The notes: generated from the sequence alone by a model not told the origin. Counted from the first letter of the stretch, positions 22,891-32,355 are shown. The stretch: 64,000 nucleotides of DNA from Thiohalobacter thiocyanaticus (GCF_003932505.1 NZ_QZMU01000001.1:930001-994000); one strand, 5' to 3'. Numbers and translations: made by a program.

Positions 22891-23566
22891 GACCAGCTAC
22901 CCCGAGATCGCCCGCAACGGCCTGTGGAACAACAACCCGGCGCTGGTGCAGCTGCTGGGGCTGTGCCCGCTGCTGGCCGTGACCACCACCTTCATCAACG
23001 GCCTGGGCCTGGGCATCGCCACCACCCTGACCCTGATCATCTCCAACTCGGTGGTCTCCGCCATTCGCAAGCTGGTCCGCCCCGAGGTCCGCATCCCGGT
23101 GTTCGTGCTGGTGATCGCCTCGACGGTGACGGTCATCGAGATCAGCATGAACGCCTGGTTTCACGAGCTGTATCTGATCCTGGGAATCTTCATCCCTCTG
23201 ATCGTCACCAACTGCTCCATCATCGGCCGGGCCGAGGCCTTCGCCTCCAAGAACCGGCTGCGCGCGGCCTTCACCGACGGTCTGGCCATGGGACTGGGTT
23301 TCACCGCCGTGCTGGTCACGCTGGGCGCGCTGCGCGAGATCATCGGCAAGGGCACCCTGTTCGCCCAGTCGCACCTGATGTTCGGCGAGCTGGCGGCGAA
23401 CTGGTCCCTGACCCTGATCGATGACTACCGCGGTTTTCTGCTGGCGGTGCTGCCCCCCGGGGCCTTCATCGGCCTGGGGCTGATCATCGCGGTCAAGAAC
23501 CTGATCGACCAGCGCCGCGCCCGTCGCCCGGTGCGTGCCGCGGCGGGCGAAACCGCCCCAGCCTGA
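22883..23566 (+). CDS. rsxE: Electron transport complex subunit RsxE (RnfE)
   Basis: Integral membrane subunit paralogous to RsxA, 227 aa, with about six helices. It begins [20 protein letters not shown] and contains [20 protein letters not shown] and [20 protein letters not shown]. It ends the rsxABCDGE operon. The stop is followed after four bases by the converging stop of the PAS-GGDEF-EAL gene, with a small dyad (GCCTGAGGCTTCAGGC) across both. Confidence 0.95.
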   Translation: MSETSYPEIARNGLWNNNPALVQLLGLCPLLAVTTTFINGLGLGIATTLTLIISNSVVSAIRKLVRPEVRIPVFVLVIASTVTVIEISMNAWFHELYLILGIFIPLIVTNCSIIGRAEAFASKNRLRAAFTDGLAMGLGFTAVLVTLGALREIIGKGTLFAQSHLMFGELAANWSLTLIDDYRGFLLAVLPPGAFIGLGLIIAVKNLIDQRRARRPVRAAAGETAPA

Positions 23567-23570
23567 GGCT

Positions 23571-26501
23571 TCAGGCGGGCGAGAGCGGCTCGCCGGGCGC
23601 CGGCAGCAACCGGGGGCGGGCGATACCGTAGCCCTGGACATAATCCACGCCGATCTCCTGCAGCACCTCGCGGATGGCATCGCTTTCGACGAATTCGGCG
23701 ATGGTACCGATCCCCATGACGTGGCCGATATCGCGGATGGCGGTGACCATCGCCCGGTCGACCGGATCGCTGAGAATATCCTTGACGAAGGCGCCGTCGA
23801 TCTTGAGGTAGTCCACCGGCAGCTCCTTCAAATACCCGAACGAGGACATGCCGCTGCCGAAATCGTCCAGCGCGAAGCGGCAGCCCAGCTTCTTCAGCTC
23901 CCGGATCAGACGGATGGCCGCGCTCAGGTTGGTCACGGCGGCGGTTTCGGTGATTTCGAAACAGAGCTTGTCCGCGGGCAGGCCGCTTTCCCGGATACGC
24001 CGGATGAGAAAGCCGTGGAAGTCCTCATCACTGAGCGAGGTACCGGACAGGTTGATCGAGCACAGTGCCAGCCGCGACAGCTCACCGGGACTGGCCTGCA
24101 GCCAGTCCAGCACGGCACCCACCACCCAGCGGTCGATGGCCGGCATCAGGTTGTAGCGCTCGGCGGCCGGCAGGAAGGCGCCCGGGGGAATCATCTCGGC
24201 ACCGCGGTTGCACAGGCAGACCAGCATCTCGCAGTGCAGCGCCCCGTTACCACCGCCGGCCGGCTCAATGAGTTGATAGCGCAGACAGAAATGATCCTCG
24301 GCCAGGGCCTCCTGCAGGCGGGCGACCCATTGCATCTCGCCGTGACGCTGGACCATTTCCACATCATCGCGCTGATACAGGTGAATACGGTTGCGCCCGG
24401 CCTCCTTGGCCATGTAGCAGGCGGCATCGGCCTGGGCCAGTGCGCTGCCCACATCGCGGGTGGAACGGTCGATACCGGCCACGCCGATACTCACGCCCAG
24501 AGTGAAGGACTTGTTCTCCCAGATGAAGCGGAACTCCTGCACGGTCCGCGCCAGCTCCTGGGCGATGCGCAGCGCCTCCTCGACCTGGCAGTTCTCCAGC
24601 AGCACGCCGAACTCGTCGCCGCCGAGCCGGCCCAGCATGTCGGTGTGGCGGATGCGATCGTGCAGCAGGGTGCTGAGCTGGCGCAGCAGCTCGTCCCCGG
24701 CAACATGGCCACAGGTGTCGTTGACCACCTTGAACTGGTCCAGATCCAGATAACACAGGACATGCTCGTTGCCGTGGCGGTGCGATGAATCCAGCGCCAT
24801 GCGCAGGCGCTGCTCGAAGGCATGCCGGTTGACCAGACCGGTCAGGGCATCGTGCGTGGCCAGGTAATCCATCCTGCGGTTCAGTTCCCGTGCCTCGGTC
24901 ACGTCCCGGAACACCACCACGGCGCCGGTGACCCGATCGCTCTCGGTGGTCGGATAGGCCGAATACTCCACCGGGAAGCACTCGCCGTCACTGCGCCGCA
25001 GCAGCTCGCCATCGGCGCGTTCCCCGCGGCCACTGGTCATAACGCTGAACACCAGGGACTCCGACGCGGATGCCGGCTGCGCATCACCGCCGGTGCAGTG
25101 GATCAGGTCCTGGATGGGGTGACCGATCACCTGCTCACGCTCCAGCCCGAGCATGCGCAGAGCGGCATTGTTGATGAAGGTGCACTGCCCTTCCCGATTC
25201 ACGCCGTAGATCCCCTCGCCGGCCGATTCCATCAACACCCGGATATGGGCGTTCAGCCGGCGCAGTTCGTCCTCGGTCTCGCGGGTACGGGTCAGATCGC
25301 GCAGCGCCATCAGGATCGCCCCGACCTTGGCGTCCGTGCCGCGAATCATACGCACCATGATTTCGATGGGACGTCCCACCGGGTTGTCGGGATGATCGGC
25401 CTCCATTGTGACCAGCGTGTCCTCGCGCGCCTGACGGGCACGGCACACGGGACAGGGCACGGGTTCACCGTGCGGATGCATGATCTCCATGATGCTGCGG
25501 CCCAGGGCCGTCTCCGGGGTCAGCCCGGTCAGCTCGTAGAAGGCACGGTTGGCACGCACGATGCGATCATCGAGGTCCACCACATAGACCGCGTCCTGGA
25601 AGAAATCCATGATGTGGTCCCACTGGGCGTGGGAATCCTGCAACGCCTTTTCCGCCAGCACCCGGTCGGTGATGTCCAGGGTGGTACCGATCAGACGGGC
25701 CGGCCGGCCATCGGCATCGAAGCCGACCCGTCCCTGCTGCAACACGTGCCGTTCCCCGCCGCCGTCCAGCCGCACCCGGTGCTCGACCCGGTACAGTTTC
25801 ACGTCCCCCTGCAGGGCACGCTCGATCTCCAGCACCACGGCGGCGCGGTCCTCGGGATGCACGGCATCGAGGAACTTCTGGTAGCTTGCGGAAACCCGGC
25901 CCGGCGTATAACCGAGCAAGCGGTATTCCTCCTCGGACCAGGCGGCCATGCCGGTGCGGATATCCAGTTCCCAGCTGCCCATGTGCACCAGGGCCTCGGC
26001 CTCGCTGTGGCGCTGCTCGCTGCGTCGCAACCGGGCGATGGCGTCATGATATTCCGTAATGTCCTGACGGAGACCGGCCATCCGCTCCACCCGGCCCTGG
26101 CGGTCGCGGATCAGGCTGCCGGCGAGCAGGTAGCAGCGCGGCGTCCCGGTCTCGGGAAGGCTGCGATACTCGACATGCAGGGTGGCGCTGTCACCCGCCA
26201 GCACCGACTCGATCTCGTCCACGACCCGCTGGCGGTCCGCCGGATGGATGCGGCTGAGGAAGGCCTGGTAATGCGGGGGAGCGGGACGCGTGCCATCGTC
26301 CCCGGACCAGCGCATCCGGCTGCTGTCCAGTTCCCAGTCCCAGGTCTGGATGTGCGCAGCCGCCAGTGCCGGATCGAGTGCGCTGTCGGCCAGGGCTGAC
26401 AACGGCTGGGGGACGGATTCCGATTCGATCATCATAGGTTCAATCCCGGCACGCGAAACTGCCGGTCCGGTATTGGGCGAAGCCGGCCGGCATCCGGCCA
26501 T
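23571..26501 (-). CDS. Multi-PAS diguanylate cyclase/phosphodiesterase (PAS x4-GGDEF-EAL)
   Basis: A soluble c-di-GMP enzyme of 976 aa. Four PAS domains lie at about residues 40-150, 170-280, 295-400 and 420-540; the third contains a CPVC pair (VPCPVCRARQ) and the fourth resembles a PAS domain of the activator at 61000. GGDEF is intact near residue 625 (LGRLGGDEFGVLL). The EAL domain (about 735-970) reads EML instead of EAL but keeps NLSGTSLS, EITETAAV, DDFGSGMSSFGYLK and YLKIDG, so phosphodiesterase activity is plausible. The start is uncertain: ATG 26501 or ATG 26435 (MMIESES); a TATAAG close to 26501 favours the shorter form. It interrupts the usual rsx-nth linkage. Confidence 0.9.
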   Translation of the reverse strand: MAGCRPASPNTGPAVSRAGIEPMMIESESVPQPLSALADSALDPALAAAHIQTWDWELDSSRMRWSGDDGTRPAPPHYQAFLSRIHPADRQRVVDEIESVLAGDSATLHVEYRSLPETGTPRCYLLAGSLIRDRQGRVERMAGLRQDITEYHDAIARLRRSEQRHSEAEALVHMGSWELDIRTGMAAWSEEEYRLLGYTPGRVSASYQKFLDAVHPEDRAAVVLEIERALQGDVKLYRVEHRVRLDGGGERHVLQQGRVGFDADGRPARLIGTTLDITDRVLAEKALQDSHAQWDHIMDFFQDAVYVVDLDDRIVRANRAFYELTGLTPETALGRSIMEIMHPHGEPVPCPVCRARQAREDTLVTMEADHPDNPVGRPIEIMVRMIRGTDAKVGAILMALRDLTRTRETEDELRRLNAHIRVLMESAGEGIYGVNREGQCTFINNAALRMLGLEREQVIGHPIQDLIHCTGGDAQPASASESLVFSVMTSGRGERADGELLRRSDGECFPVEYSAYPTTESDRVTGAVVVFRDVTEARELNRRMDYLATHDALTGLVNRHAFEQRLRMALDSSHRHGNEHVLCYLDLDQFKVVNDTCGHVAGDELLRQLSTLLHDRIRHTDMLGRLGGDEFGVLLENCQVEEALRIAQELARTVQEFRFIWENKSFTLGVSIGVAGIDRSTRDVGSALAQADAACYMAKEAGRNRIHLYQRDDVEMVQRHGEMQWVARLQEALAEDHFCLRYQLIEPAGGGNGALHCEMLVCLCNRGAEMIPPGAFLPAAERYNLMPAIDRWVVGAVLDWLQASPGELSRLALCSINLSGTSLSDEDFHGFLIRRIRESGLPADKLCFEITETAAVTNLSAAIRLIRELKKLGCRFALDDFGSGMSSFGYLKELPVDYLKIDGAFVKDILSDPVDRAMVTAIRDIGHVMGIGTIAEFVESDAIREVLQEIGVDYVQGYGIARPRLLPAPGEPLSPA

Positions 26502-26672
26502 GCCGCCGTGTTGTCTTATAGTGTGGACCAGCCCCGGGGATCCATCCCTGCGGCAGTGTTAACAGGTCCTGAATAGACGATTTATTGACGGCATTCATTC
26601 CCCGGCCATCGCAATCCGGGCCGACTCCGGTACAATACTCGGAGCCAAGCCATTGAAATCAATGAGTTGAAA

Positions 26673-27311
26673 ATGAACAAGACGCAGCGCGAGGCCATCT
26701 TCAGACGCCTGCAGGAAGCCAATCCCGAACCAACCACCGAGCTGCGCTATGGCAACCATTTCCAGCTGCTGATCGCCGTGATCCTTTCCGCCCAGGCCAC
26801 CGACCGCAGCGTCAATCAGGCCACGGCCGCTCTGTTCCGCCGGGTGCGCACCCCGCAGGCCATGCTCGAACTGGGCGAGGCGGGCCTGAAGCAGCACATC
26901 AGGACCATCGGCCTGTACAACAGTAAGGCAAAGAACATCATCGCCACCTGCCGCATCCTGGTCGAACGGCATGGCGGCAAGGTGCCGCGCGAGCGCCAGG
27001 CGCTGGAGGCCCTGCCCGGGGTGGGCCGCAAGACCGCCAACGTGATCCTGAACACCGCCTTCGGCGAGCCGACCATCGCGGTCGATACTCACATCTTCCG
27101 GGTCGCCAATCGCACCGGCATCGCCCCCGGCAGGACCGTGCTGCAGGTGGAGAAGAAGCTGCTCAGGGCCGTACCCGAACCCTATCTGAAGAATGCCCAC
27201 CACTGGCTGATCCTGCACGGCCGTTATACCTGCACTGCACGTCGGCCGCGGTGTCCGGACTGTCCGATCCGGGACCTGTGCGAGTACCGGCACAAGCCAG
27301 AGGCCGGTTGA
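26673..27311 (+). CDS. nth: Endonuclease III
   Basis: DNA glycosylase/AP lyase for oxidised pyrimidines in base excision repair, 212 aa. The helix-hairpin-helix LPGVGRKTANVIL carries the catalytic Lys, and VDTHIFRVANR the catalytic Asp. A C-terminal [4Fe-4S] motif is spaced C-x6-C-x2-C-x5-C (CTARRPRCPDCPIRDLC). ATG 26673 is chosen over TTG 26667. A TACAAT at 26631-26636 may be the -10 element. In many gammaproteobacteria nth directly follows rsxE. Confidence 0.97.
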   Translation: MNKTQREAIFRRLQEANPEPTTELRYGNHFQLLIAVILSAQATDRSVNQATAALFRRVRTPQAMLELGEAGLKQHIRTIGLYNSKAKNIIATCRILVERHGGKVPRERQALEALPGVGRKTANVILNTAFGEPTIAVDTHIFRVANRTGIAPGRTVLQVEKKLLRAVPEPYLKNAHHWLILHGRYTCTARRPRCPDCPIRDLCEYRHKPEAG

Positions 27312-27316
27312 CACCG

Positions 27317-27350
27317 CCGAAGCGCCGGCAGCAGGCGCTTCGGCAGTTTC
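27317..27350 (+). terminator. Terminator-like hairpin after nth
   Basis: A perfect 10-bp stem, CCGAAGCGCC (27317-27326) with GGCGCTTCGG (27334-27343), and a 7-base loop lie 6 bases after the nth stop. The T-tract is weak (CAGTTTC), so termination may be partial. Confidence 0.65.
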
Positions 27351-27396
27351 AACCGGCCCTGGTGGACTGATCGGTCCAGATTCAGGCATCCTGACG

Positions 27397-27424
27397 GGAA
27401 CTGTGACCGCCGGCGGCTGTCTGC
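27397..27424 (+). promoter_or_regulatory. Predicted sigma-E-like (ECF) promoter of the hvfABC operon
   Basis: GGAACTG (27397-27403), a 16-base spacer, and TCTGC (27420-27424) match the sigma-E pattern GGAACTT-N16-TCTGA. The predicted leader is about 130 bases. ECF control is reported for related MNIO operons, which supports but does not prove this call. I see no good sigma-70 promoter in this 247-bp gap. Confidence 0.35.
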
Positions 27425-27558
27425 TGGGAAGGTGGCCCGAAACCGGGGAACCTTTCACCGCGATGGCGGGTCACATGCAATGCAGTTCCGGCCCGGCCGG
27501 CACTGATAATCCGATCGGCCTTACCGGCCGGCACAACAAGACAACTGGAGGTACGACC

Positions 27559-27885
27559 ATGTCACAGCAGTCCAACAGCAAACCCCTCGCGCTCGCCATC
27601 GGCACCGCCTTCGCCGCATCCCTTGCCGCCGGCAGCGTCAGTGCAGCAGAGAACCCCTTCCAGCAGGCCGAACTGGCCTCCGGCTACATAGTGGCCGACG
27701 CCCATGAAGGCAAGTGCGGCGAAGGCAAGTGCGGTGAAGGCAAGAAGGACAAAGCCGAAGGCAAGTGCGGTGAAGGCAAATGCGGCGAAGACAAGAAGAG
27801 CAAGGCCGAGGGCAAGTGCGGTGAAGGCAAGAAGGACAAGGCCGAGGGCAAGTGTGGTGAAGGCAAGTGCGGCGGCAGCAAGTAA
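27559..27885 (+). CDS. hvfA: HvfA-type RiPP precursor with seven EGKCG repeats
   Basis: A 108-aa secreted precursor peptide. An N-terminal signal (LALAIGTAFAASLAAGSVSA, cleavage after about residue 30) is followed by ENPFQQAELASGYIVADAHE and then a low-complexity tail. The tail has seven EGKCG units separated by KKDKA/KKSKA linkers; all seven cysteines lie in EGKCG. In the HvfA family such cysteines are converted by an MNIO enzyme plus partner into thioamide/oxazolone groups that bind copper (family knowledge). ATG 27559 follows a good CTGGAGG site. The modifying enzymes are encoded next. Confidence 0.9.
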   Translation: MSQQSNSKPLALAIGTAFAASLAAGSVSAAENPFQQAELASGYIVADAHEGKCGEGKCGEGKKDKAEGKCGEGKCGEDKKSKAEGKCGEGKKDKAEGKCGEGKCGGSK

Positions 27886-27897
27886 CAGGCTAGCCCC

Positions 27898-28767
27898 GTG
27901 AGTTCGGCAACCTATCCTGTCAACGGCGCCGGACTGGGACTGCGGCGGACCCTGATGGGTCCGCTCGCGGACCATCCTCCCGAGCAGGTGCACTTCATGG
28001 AAGTGGCACCGGAGAACTGGATCGGCGTGGGCGGACGTTTCGGACGCCGGCTGCGCGAGTTCACCGAACGCTATCCCTTCGTCACTCACGGCCTGTCGCT
28101 GTCGCTCGGCGGCCCCGCACCGCTGGATGAGGCCCTGGTGCACAAGGTCAGGCGCTTTCTCGATGAGCACGGGATCCGCTTCTGCACCGAGCACCTGAGC
28201 TACTGCAGCGACGACGGTCATCTCTATGACCTGATGCCCATCCCCTTCACCGAATCCGCCGTCCGCCACGTGGCGCAGCGTATCCGCCGCACCCAGGACA
28301 TTCTGGAACGCCGCATCGCGGTGGAGAACGTTTCCTACTATGCCGCTCCGCAACAGGAGATGAGCGAGATCGAATTCATCAACGCCGTCCTGGAGGAGGC
28401 CGATTGCGACCTGCTGCTGGACGTGAACAATATCTACGTCAACAGCGTCAACCACGGCTATGACCCCGAAGCCTTTCTGGACCGGGTCGATCCACGGCGC
28501 ATCGCCTACCTCCATGTCGCCGGCCACTACAACGAGGCCGAGGACCTCATCGTGGACACCCACGGTGCCGATGTCATCGACCCGGTCTGGGACCTGCTGG
28601 ACCGGACCTATGCCCGTTTCGGCGTCATCCCCACCCTGCTGGAGCGCGATTTCAACATCCCGCCGCTGCCGCAGCTGCTGGAGGAACTGGACCACATCCT
28701 GGCACTGCAACACAGGCATGGCGGCACCCGGGTGCCGGTAACCGAGGCCGGAGCCGAACATGGCTGA
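27898..28767 (+). CDS. hvfB: MNIO-family peptide-modifying oxygenase (HvfB, DUF692)
   Basis: A multinuclear non-heme iron oxygenase with a TIM-barrel fold, 289 aa, predicted to oxidise the cysteines of the adjacent HvfA peptide. Putative metal-ligand segments follow one another: [74 protein letters not shown] and [13 protein letters not shown]. The start is GTG 27898, 12 bases after hvfA, with no strong ribosome-binding site; this may lower its level relative to the precursor. It overlaps hvfC by 8 bases. Confidence 0.9.
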   Translation: MSSATYPVNGAGLGLRRTLMGPLADHPPEQVHFMEVAPENWIGVGGRFGRRLREFTERYPFVTHGLSLSLGGPAPLDEALVHKVRRFLDEHGIRFCTEHLSYCSDDGHLYDLMPIPFTESAVRHVAQRIRRTQDILERRIAVENVSYYAAPQQEMSEIEFINAVLEEADCDLLLDVNNIYVNSVNHGYDPEAFLDRVDPRRIAYLHVAGHYNEAEDLIVDTHGADVIDPVWDLLDRTYARFGVIPTLLERDFNIPPLPQLLEELDHILALQHRHGGTRVPVTEAGAEHG

Positions 28768-29542
28768 GGCCCGCGACTTCCAGGCTGCTCAGTATGCCTT
28801 CGCCGCGCATATCCGCGATCCGGAGCACCGGCCCGCACCCTCCGATGTGGAAGAGCGTCGCATGGCGATCTACCGCGAGCTGTTCTTCAACAACATCAGC
28901 GGCTTCCTGGCCGACACCCTGCCGGTACTGCACAGCCTGCTGCCGGAATCGCACTGGCAGGCCATGATGCGGGACTTCCTGGTCCGGCACCGCTGTCACT
29001 CGCCCTATTTCCTGGACATCCCGCGCGAGTTCCTCACCTACCTGGAGCACGACCGCGGTGCCCGGGCGGAAGACCCGCCCTTTCTCTACGAACTGGCCCA
29101 TTACGAATGGGCCGAACTGGCCCTGTCGGTCGCCGACGAGGACACCCCGGCAGCGGATCCCGTACCCGGGCCCGAGCTGCTCGATGCACAGCTACAGGTC
29201 TCACCGCTGGCCTGGCCGTTCAACTACCGCTTCCCGGTGCATCGGATCGGTCCCGACTACCAACCCGATGCGCCGCCGCCGGCGCCGACCTACCTGCTGC
29301 TGTATCGCGACCCGGACGAGGCAGTGCGCTTCATCGAACTCAACGCCGTCAGCGCGCGGTTGCTGGCGCTGCTGCTCGAACATGCCGATGAGGCGGGCTA
29401 CAGCGCCCGCCAGGCACTGGAGACGATCACCGCCGAACTCGACCATCCCGATCCGGGCGTGGTCATTGCCGGTGGCCGCGGGATCCTGGCCGACTGGCAG
29501 CACCGGCAGATCCTGTTCCACCCGGGCGAGTCCGCAGACTGA
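28760..29542 (+). CDS. hvfC: HvfC-type MNIO partner protein (DUF2063)
   Basis: A 260-aa protein whose N-terminal DUF2063 domain (about residues 5-100) shows [20 protein letters not shown] and [19 protein letters not shown]. In related systems this partner binds the precursor leader and delivers it to the MNIO enzyme (family knowledge). The C-terminal half (about 130-255) is less conserved and ends in [14 protein letters not shown]. Its ATG overlaps hvfB, so the two are translationally coupled. Confidence 0.88.
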   Translation: MAEARDFQAAQYAFAAHIRDPEHRPAPSDVEERRMAIYRELFFNNISGFLADTLPVLHSLLPESHWQAMMRDFLVRHRCHSPYFLDIPREFLTYLEHDRGARAEDPPFLYELAHYEWAELALSVADEDTPAADPVPGPELLDAQLQVSPLAWPFNYRFPVHRIGPDYQPDAPPPAPTYLLLYRDPDEAVRFIELNAVSARLLALLLEHADEAGYSARQALETITAELDHPDPGVVIAGGRGILADWQHRQILFHPGESAD

Positions 29543-29686
29543 TGCCGCGGCGGCTTCTGCCCGACTGACCCGACATGAGACACCGGCAACCGGATCCCGC
29601 CTTATTATGGACTGATCAGTACAATATAAACGGAACCACACCCGTCACTGGGCGAACATTTTCGCCGATAAACAAGGAGAAGCCCC

Positions 29687-30283
29687 ATGCTGAACATGCT
29701 GCAAGGCCTGCAAAACCTTCTGGACCGCACCCGTGTGCTGGATTTTCTGGGGCCGCTGGCCCTGCGACTGTATCTCGCCCCGGTCTTCTGGATGGCGGGC
29801 ACCAGCAAGTTGGGCGACATGGAAAACACCATCGCCTGGTTCGGCAACCCCGACTGGGGCCTGGGGTTGCCGGCGCCTGCGCTGATGGCCTGGCTGGCGG
29901 CCCTGACCGAGACGGTGGGAGCCCTGCTGCTGCTGGCCGGCTTCGCCGTGCGCTGGATCTCCCTGCCCCTGATGTTCACCATGCTCGTGGCGATGGTCAC
30001 GGTGCACTGGCAGCACGGCTGGCAGGCAATCGCCGACGCCAAGTTCTGTCTGTTCAACTGTGCCGACGCCCAGGCCGCGGCCGAGCGCCTGTCCGCCGCC
30101 AGGGAGATACTCCGTGAACACGGCAATTATTCCTGGCTGACCGAACAGGGCTCCTTCGTGATCCTGAACAACGGCATCGAATTCGCCGCCACCTATTTCA
30201 TCATGCTGCTGGTGCTGTTCTTCATGGGCGCCGGGCGCTACCTGAGTCTCGATTACTGGATCGCGCGGCGGTTCAGGCACTGA
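29687..30283 (+). CDS. DoxX-family membrane protein
   Basis: A 198-aa integral membrane protein with about four helices. DoxX features are PLALRLYLAPVFWMAGTSKL near the N-terminus and ALTETVGALLLLAGFAVRW. A loop of about 45 residues after helix 3 contains two Cys (FCLFNCADA). ATG 29687 has a strong AAGGAGA site. It lies 144 bases after hvfC on the same strand; DoxX genes recur next to hvf/buf-type operons, so it is probably functionally linked, perhaps in redox or metal handling. It may have its own promoter (TACAAT near 29620). Confidence 0.85.
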   Translation: MLNMLQGLQNLLDRTRVLDFLGPLALRLYLAPVFWMAGTSKLGDMENTIAWFGNPDWGLGLPAPALMAWLAALTETVGALLLLAGFAVRWISLPLMFTMLVAMVTVHWQHGWQAIADAKFCLFNCADAQAAAERLSAAREILREHGNYSWLTEQGSFVILNNGIEFAATYFIMLLVLFFMGAGRYLSLDYWIARRFRH

Positions 30284-30320
30284 GGCCGGCACGCACCCCA
30301 GCCACCGGATCTGTCGCCGG

Positions 30321-31832
30321 TCAGGCAAATTCGAGCCGCAGACCGGCCGCGGCCAGATAATCCCGCTCCTCTTCCAGCCCGGCCCGGGTCAGGGGGTGGG
30401 CCTCAAGCCAGCCGGTGGGAAAACGCAGGGAGATGCCGTCCGGAGCGCAGCTCAACTCAAGCTCCCTGGACAGCTGATCCGAGCGTCCCCGCTGCAACAG
30501 CACCGCCAGGCGCAGCAGCAGGGTGATATACAGGACCTGCGGCGGCTGGGATTTCCACAGTTCCTTGCCGAGCTTGCGCCGGTGGCCACGCACGCAGCTG
30601 GCGAGCCGGGCCTGCTCGCCCAGCGAGAAACCGGCCATGTCCGAATTCTGGATCAGGTAGGCACCGTGCTTGTGGTACTGGCTGTGGGCAATGATCAGGC
30701 CCACCTCGTGCAGGCAGGCGGCCCAGTGCAGCCACTGCCGCCACTGCTCATCCAGACCCCAGCAGACCTGTACCTGGTCGAAGAACTGCAGCGCCAGCCG
30801 CTCCACCCGCAGGGCATGTTCCGTGTCTACCTGGTAGCGCTGCGCCATCGCCGCGACCGTGGCCTCGCGGATATCCTCATGCCGCATGCGCCCCAGCAGA
30901 TCGAACAGCAGACCCTCACGCAGCGCACCGGTGGATACGTTCATGCGGTTCATCTTCAGCACCTCGAAGGCGGCGAACAGAATGGCGAAACCGCCGGCCA
31001 GCACCGGTCGGCGTTCCTCGGACAGCCCTTGTAATTTCAGCCGATCGGCATGGCCGGCGGCGAGCAGCGCTTTGCGCAGCCGCTTCAGGGCCGGATAGGT
31101 GATGCCCTGCTCCGACCAGCCTTCATTGATGATGATCTCCCGGACCGCCTTGATCGTGCCCGAGGCACCCGTCTCGGTCAGCCAGCCCAGATTGCGGATA
31201 CGCGCCTGCATCGGCCGGAATTCCAGCTGCGCGGCCAGCACGGCGCGACGCATGGCCTCCTTGCTGATTTCACCATCGGGAAAGAAACGCTGGCTCATTG
31301 ACACGCAGCCCATGTACAGGCTTTCCATGTACAGGGGCGAAAAACCCTCGCCGATGATCAGCTCGGTGCTGCCCCCGCCGATGTCCATGACCAGCCGCCG
31401 ACCCGGCTCCGCGGCCACGCTGTGACTGACGCCCTGATAGATCAGGCGCGCCTCCTCGACACCGGAGATGATCTCGATGGGATGGCCGAGCGCGGCGCGT
31501 GCCTGCTCCAGGAAGGCGCCGTCGCGGTTGGCGCGGCGCAGGGTATTGGTACCCACCGCCCGCACCGCACCGGAGGGAAATTCCCGCAGCCGCTGGCCGA
31601 AGCGTTCCAGGCAGGCCAGGGCACGGGCACGCGCCTCCTCGCCCAGGCGGTGTTCCGGGGTCAGCCCCGCGGCCAGCCGCACCGGCTCACGCAGCCGGTC
31701 CAGGACCTTGACCTGGCCGTTGTCCTGGCTGGCGACGATCATGTGAAAGCTGTTCGAACCGAGGTCGACAGCGGCGATGGTAGCGGCCTCGGCGTCCGGC
31801 GCGGAGGGATTCTCTGCGGCGTCGATCTGCAT
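30321..31832 (-). CDS. ppx: Exopolyphosphatase (Ppx/GppA family)
   Basis: Removes terminal phosphates from polyphosphate, and possibly pppGpp. The ASKHA-fold phosphate motifs are clear: AAVDLGSNSFHMIVA, GTNTLRRANR, ISGVEEARLIYQGV and VMDIGGGSTELIIGEG. The C-terminal HD-like helical domain contains HWAACLHEVGLIIAHSQYHK. ATG 31832 is chosen (503 aa); GTG 31847 would add five residues. It belongs to the local group of phosphate genes. Confidence 0.93.
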   Translation of the reverse strand: MQIDAAENPSAPDAEAATIAAVDLGSNSFHMIVASQDNGQVKVLDRLREPVRLAAGLTPEHRLGEEARARALACLERFGQRLREFPSGAVRAVGTNTLRRANRDGAFLEQARAALGHPIEIISGVEEARLIYQGVSHSVAAEPGRRLVMDIGGGSTELIIGEGFSPLYMESLYMGCVSMSQRFFPDGEISKEAMRRAVLAAQLEFRPMQARIRNLGWLTETGASGTIKAVREIIINEGWSEQGITYPALKRLRKALLAAGHADRLKLQGLSEERRPVLAGGFAILFAAFEVLKMNRMNVSTGALREGLLFDLLGRMRHEDIREATVAAMAQRYQVDTEHALRVERLALQFFDQVQVCWGLDEQWRQWLHWAACLHEVGLIIAHSQYHKHGAYLIQNSDMAGFSLGEQARLASCVRGHRRKLGKELWKSQPPQVLYITLLLRLAVLLQRGRSDQLSRELELSCAPDGISLRFPTGWLEAHPLTRAGLEEERDYLAAAGLRLEFA

Positions 31833-31971
31833 GCCTGGTCCCGTCACGGTGATGATGCCGGCATCATACCGTCATTGCAGCGAGGGAGGCCAGAACCGGG
31901 CCGGAACGATGGACTTTGCGGCCAGACCGGCTAGAGTTATTTTGGATAGATACGGAGAATAACGATTATTG

Positions 31972-31988
31972 TTGGCACCTAATTTGCT
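31972..31988 (+). promoter_or_regulatory. Predicted sigma-54 promoter of the PilZ gene
   Basis: TTGGCACC-TAAT-TTGCT at 31972-31988 is a near-consensus sigma-54 element (YTGGCACG-N4-TTGCW) with the required GG-N10-GC spacing. The predicted transcript start is near 31999, about 40 bases before the ATG. It implies control by an RpoN activator, possibly of flagella or pili. Confidence 0.65.
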
Positions 31989-32037
31989 TTCAATGCGTTT
32001 ATCGACAGATTTCCAGCAGACAACAGCGGGAGGGAGC

Positions 32038-32355
32038 ATGCCCATCGAACAACGCTGGAGTGAACGCAAACCGATCGAAATGGATGTCGCCCTGTACTAT
32101 CCGCCGGTGGGCACCATCATGGGGCGCACCCGGGACATCAGCCTGGAAGGCATGTTCGTGCACACCCACGGCGCGGAACTGCCGCTGGAGGCGGAACTGC
32201 AGATCAGCTTTGTCACGGAAGGTCCGGCCCGCAACCATGAACACCGGATGCCGGCCTACGTGGTGCATGGCAGCGACGAAGGCGTGGGGCTGATGCTGCG
32301 CCATGTCGATTACAGCGATTTCTATGCCCTGCGCTACATGATCAACGTGGCGTAA
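32038..32355 (+). CDS. Single-domain PilZ protein (c-di-GMP receptor)
   Basis: A 105-aa PilZ domain. The RxxxR motif is at the N-terminus (RWSERKPIEMDVAL) and the D/NxSxxG motif is DISLEGMFV. Both c-di-GMP contact motifs are intact, so ligand binding is likely. ATG 32038 is preferred over the upstream in-frame start because of GGGAGGGAGC before it. Control by the sigma-54 element above suggests a role in motility, pili or surface behaviour; the target is unknown. Confidence 0.88.
   Translation: MPIEQRWSERKPIEMDVALYYPPVGTIMGRTRDISLEGMFVHTHGAELPLEAELQISFVTEGPARNHEHRMPAYVVHGSDEGVGLMLRHVDYSDFYALRYMINVA

Noticed and set aside
23848..24156. Small plus-strand open frames across the GGDEF-EAL gene
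   Set aside because: They are in the opposite strand shadow of intact catalytic motifs and lack ribosome-binding sites.
25548..25566. GGCACG-N-TGC sigma-54-like match inside the PAS-GGDEF-EAL gene
   Set aside because: It lies within coding sequence opposite to the gene, with no gene start downstream.
27709..27880. Short direct repeats that might suggest a CRISPR array or satellite
   Set aside because: They encode the in-frame EGKCG units of the HvfA-type precursor and have no unique spacers.
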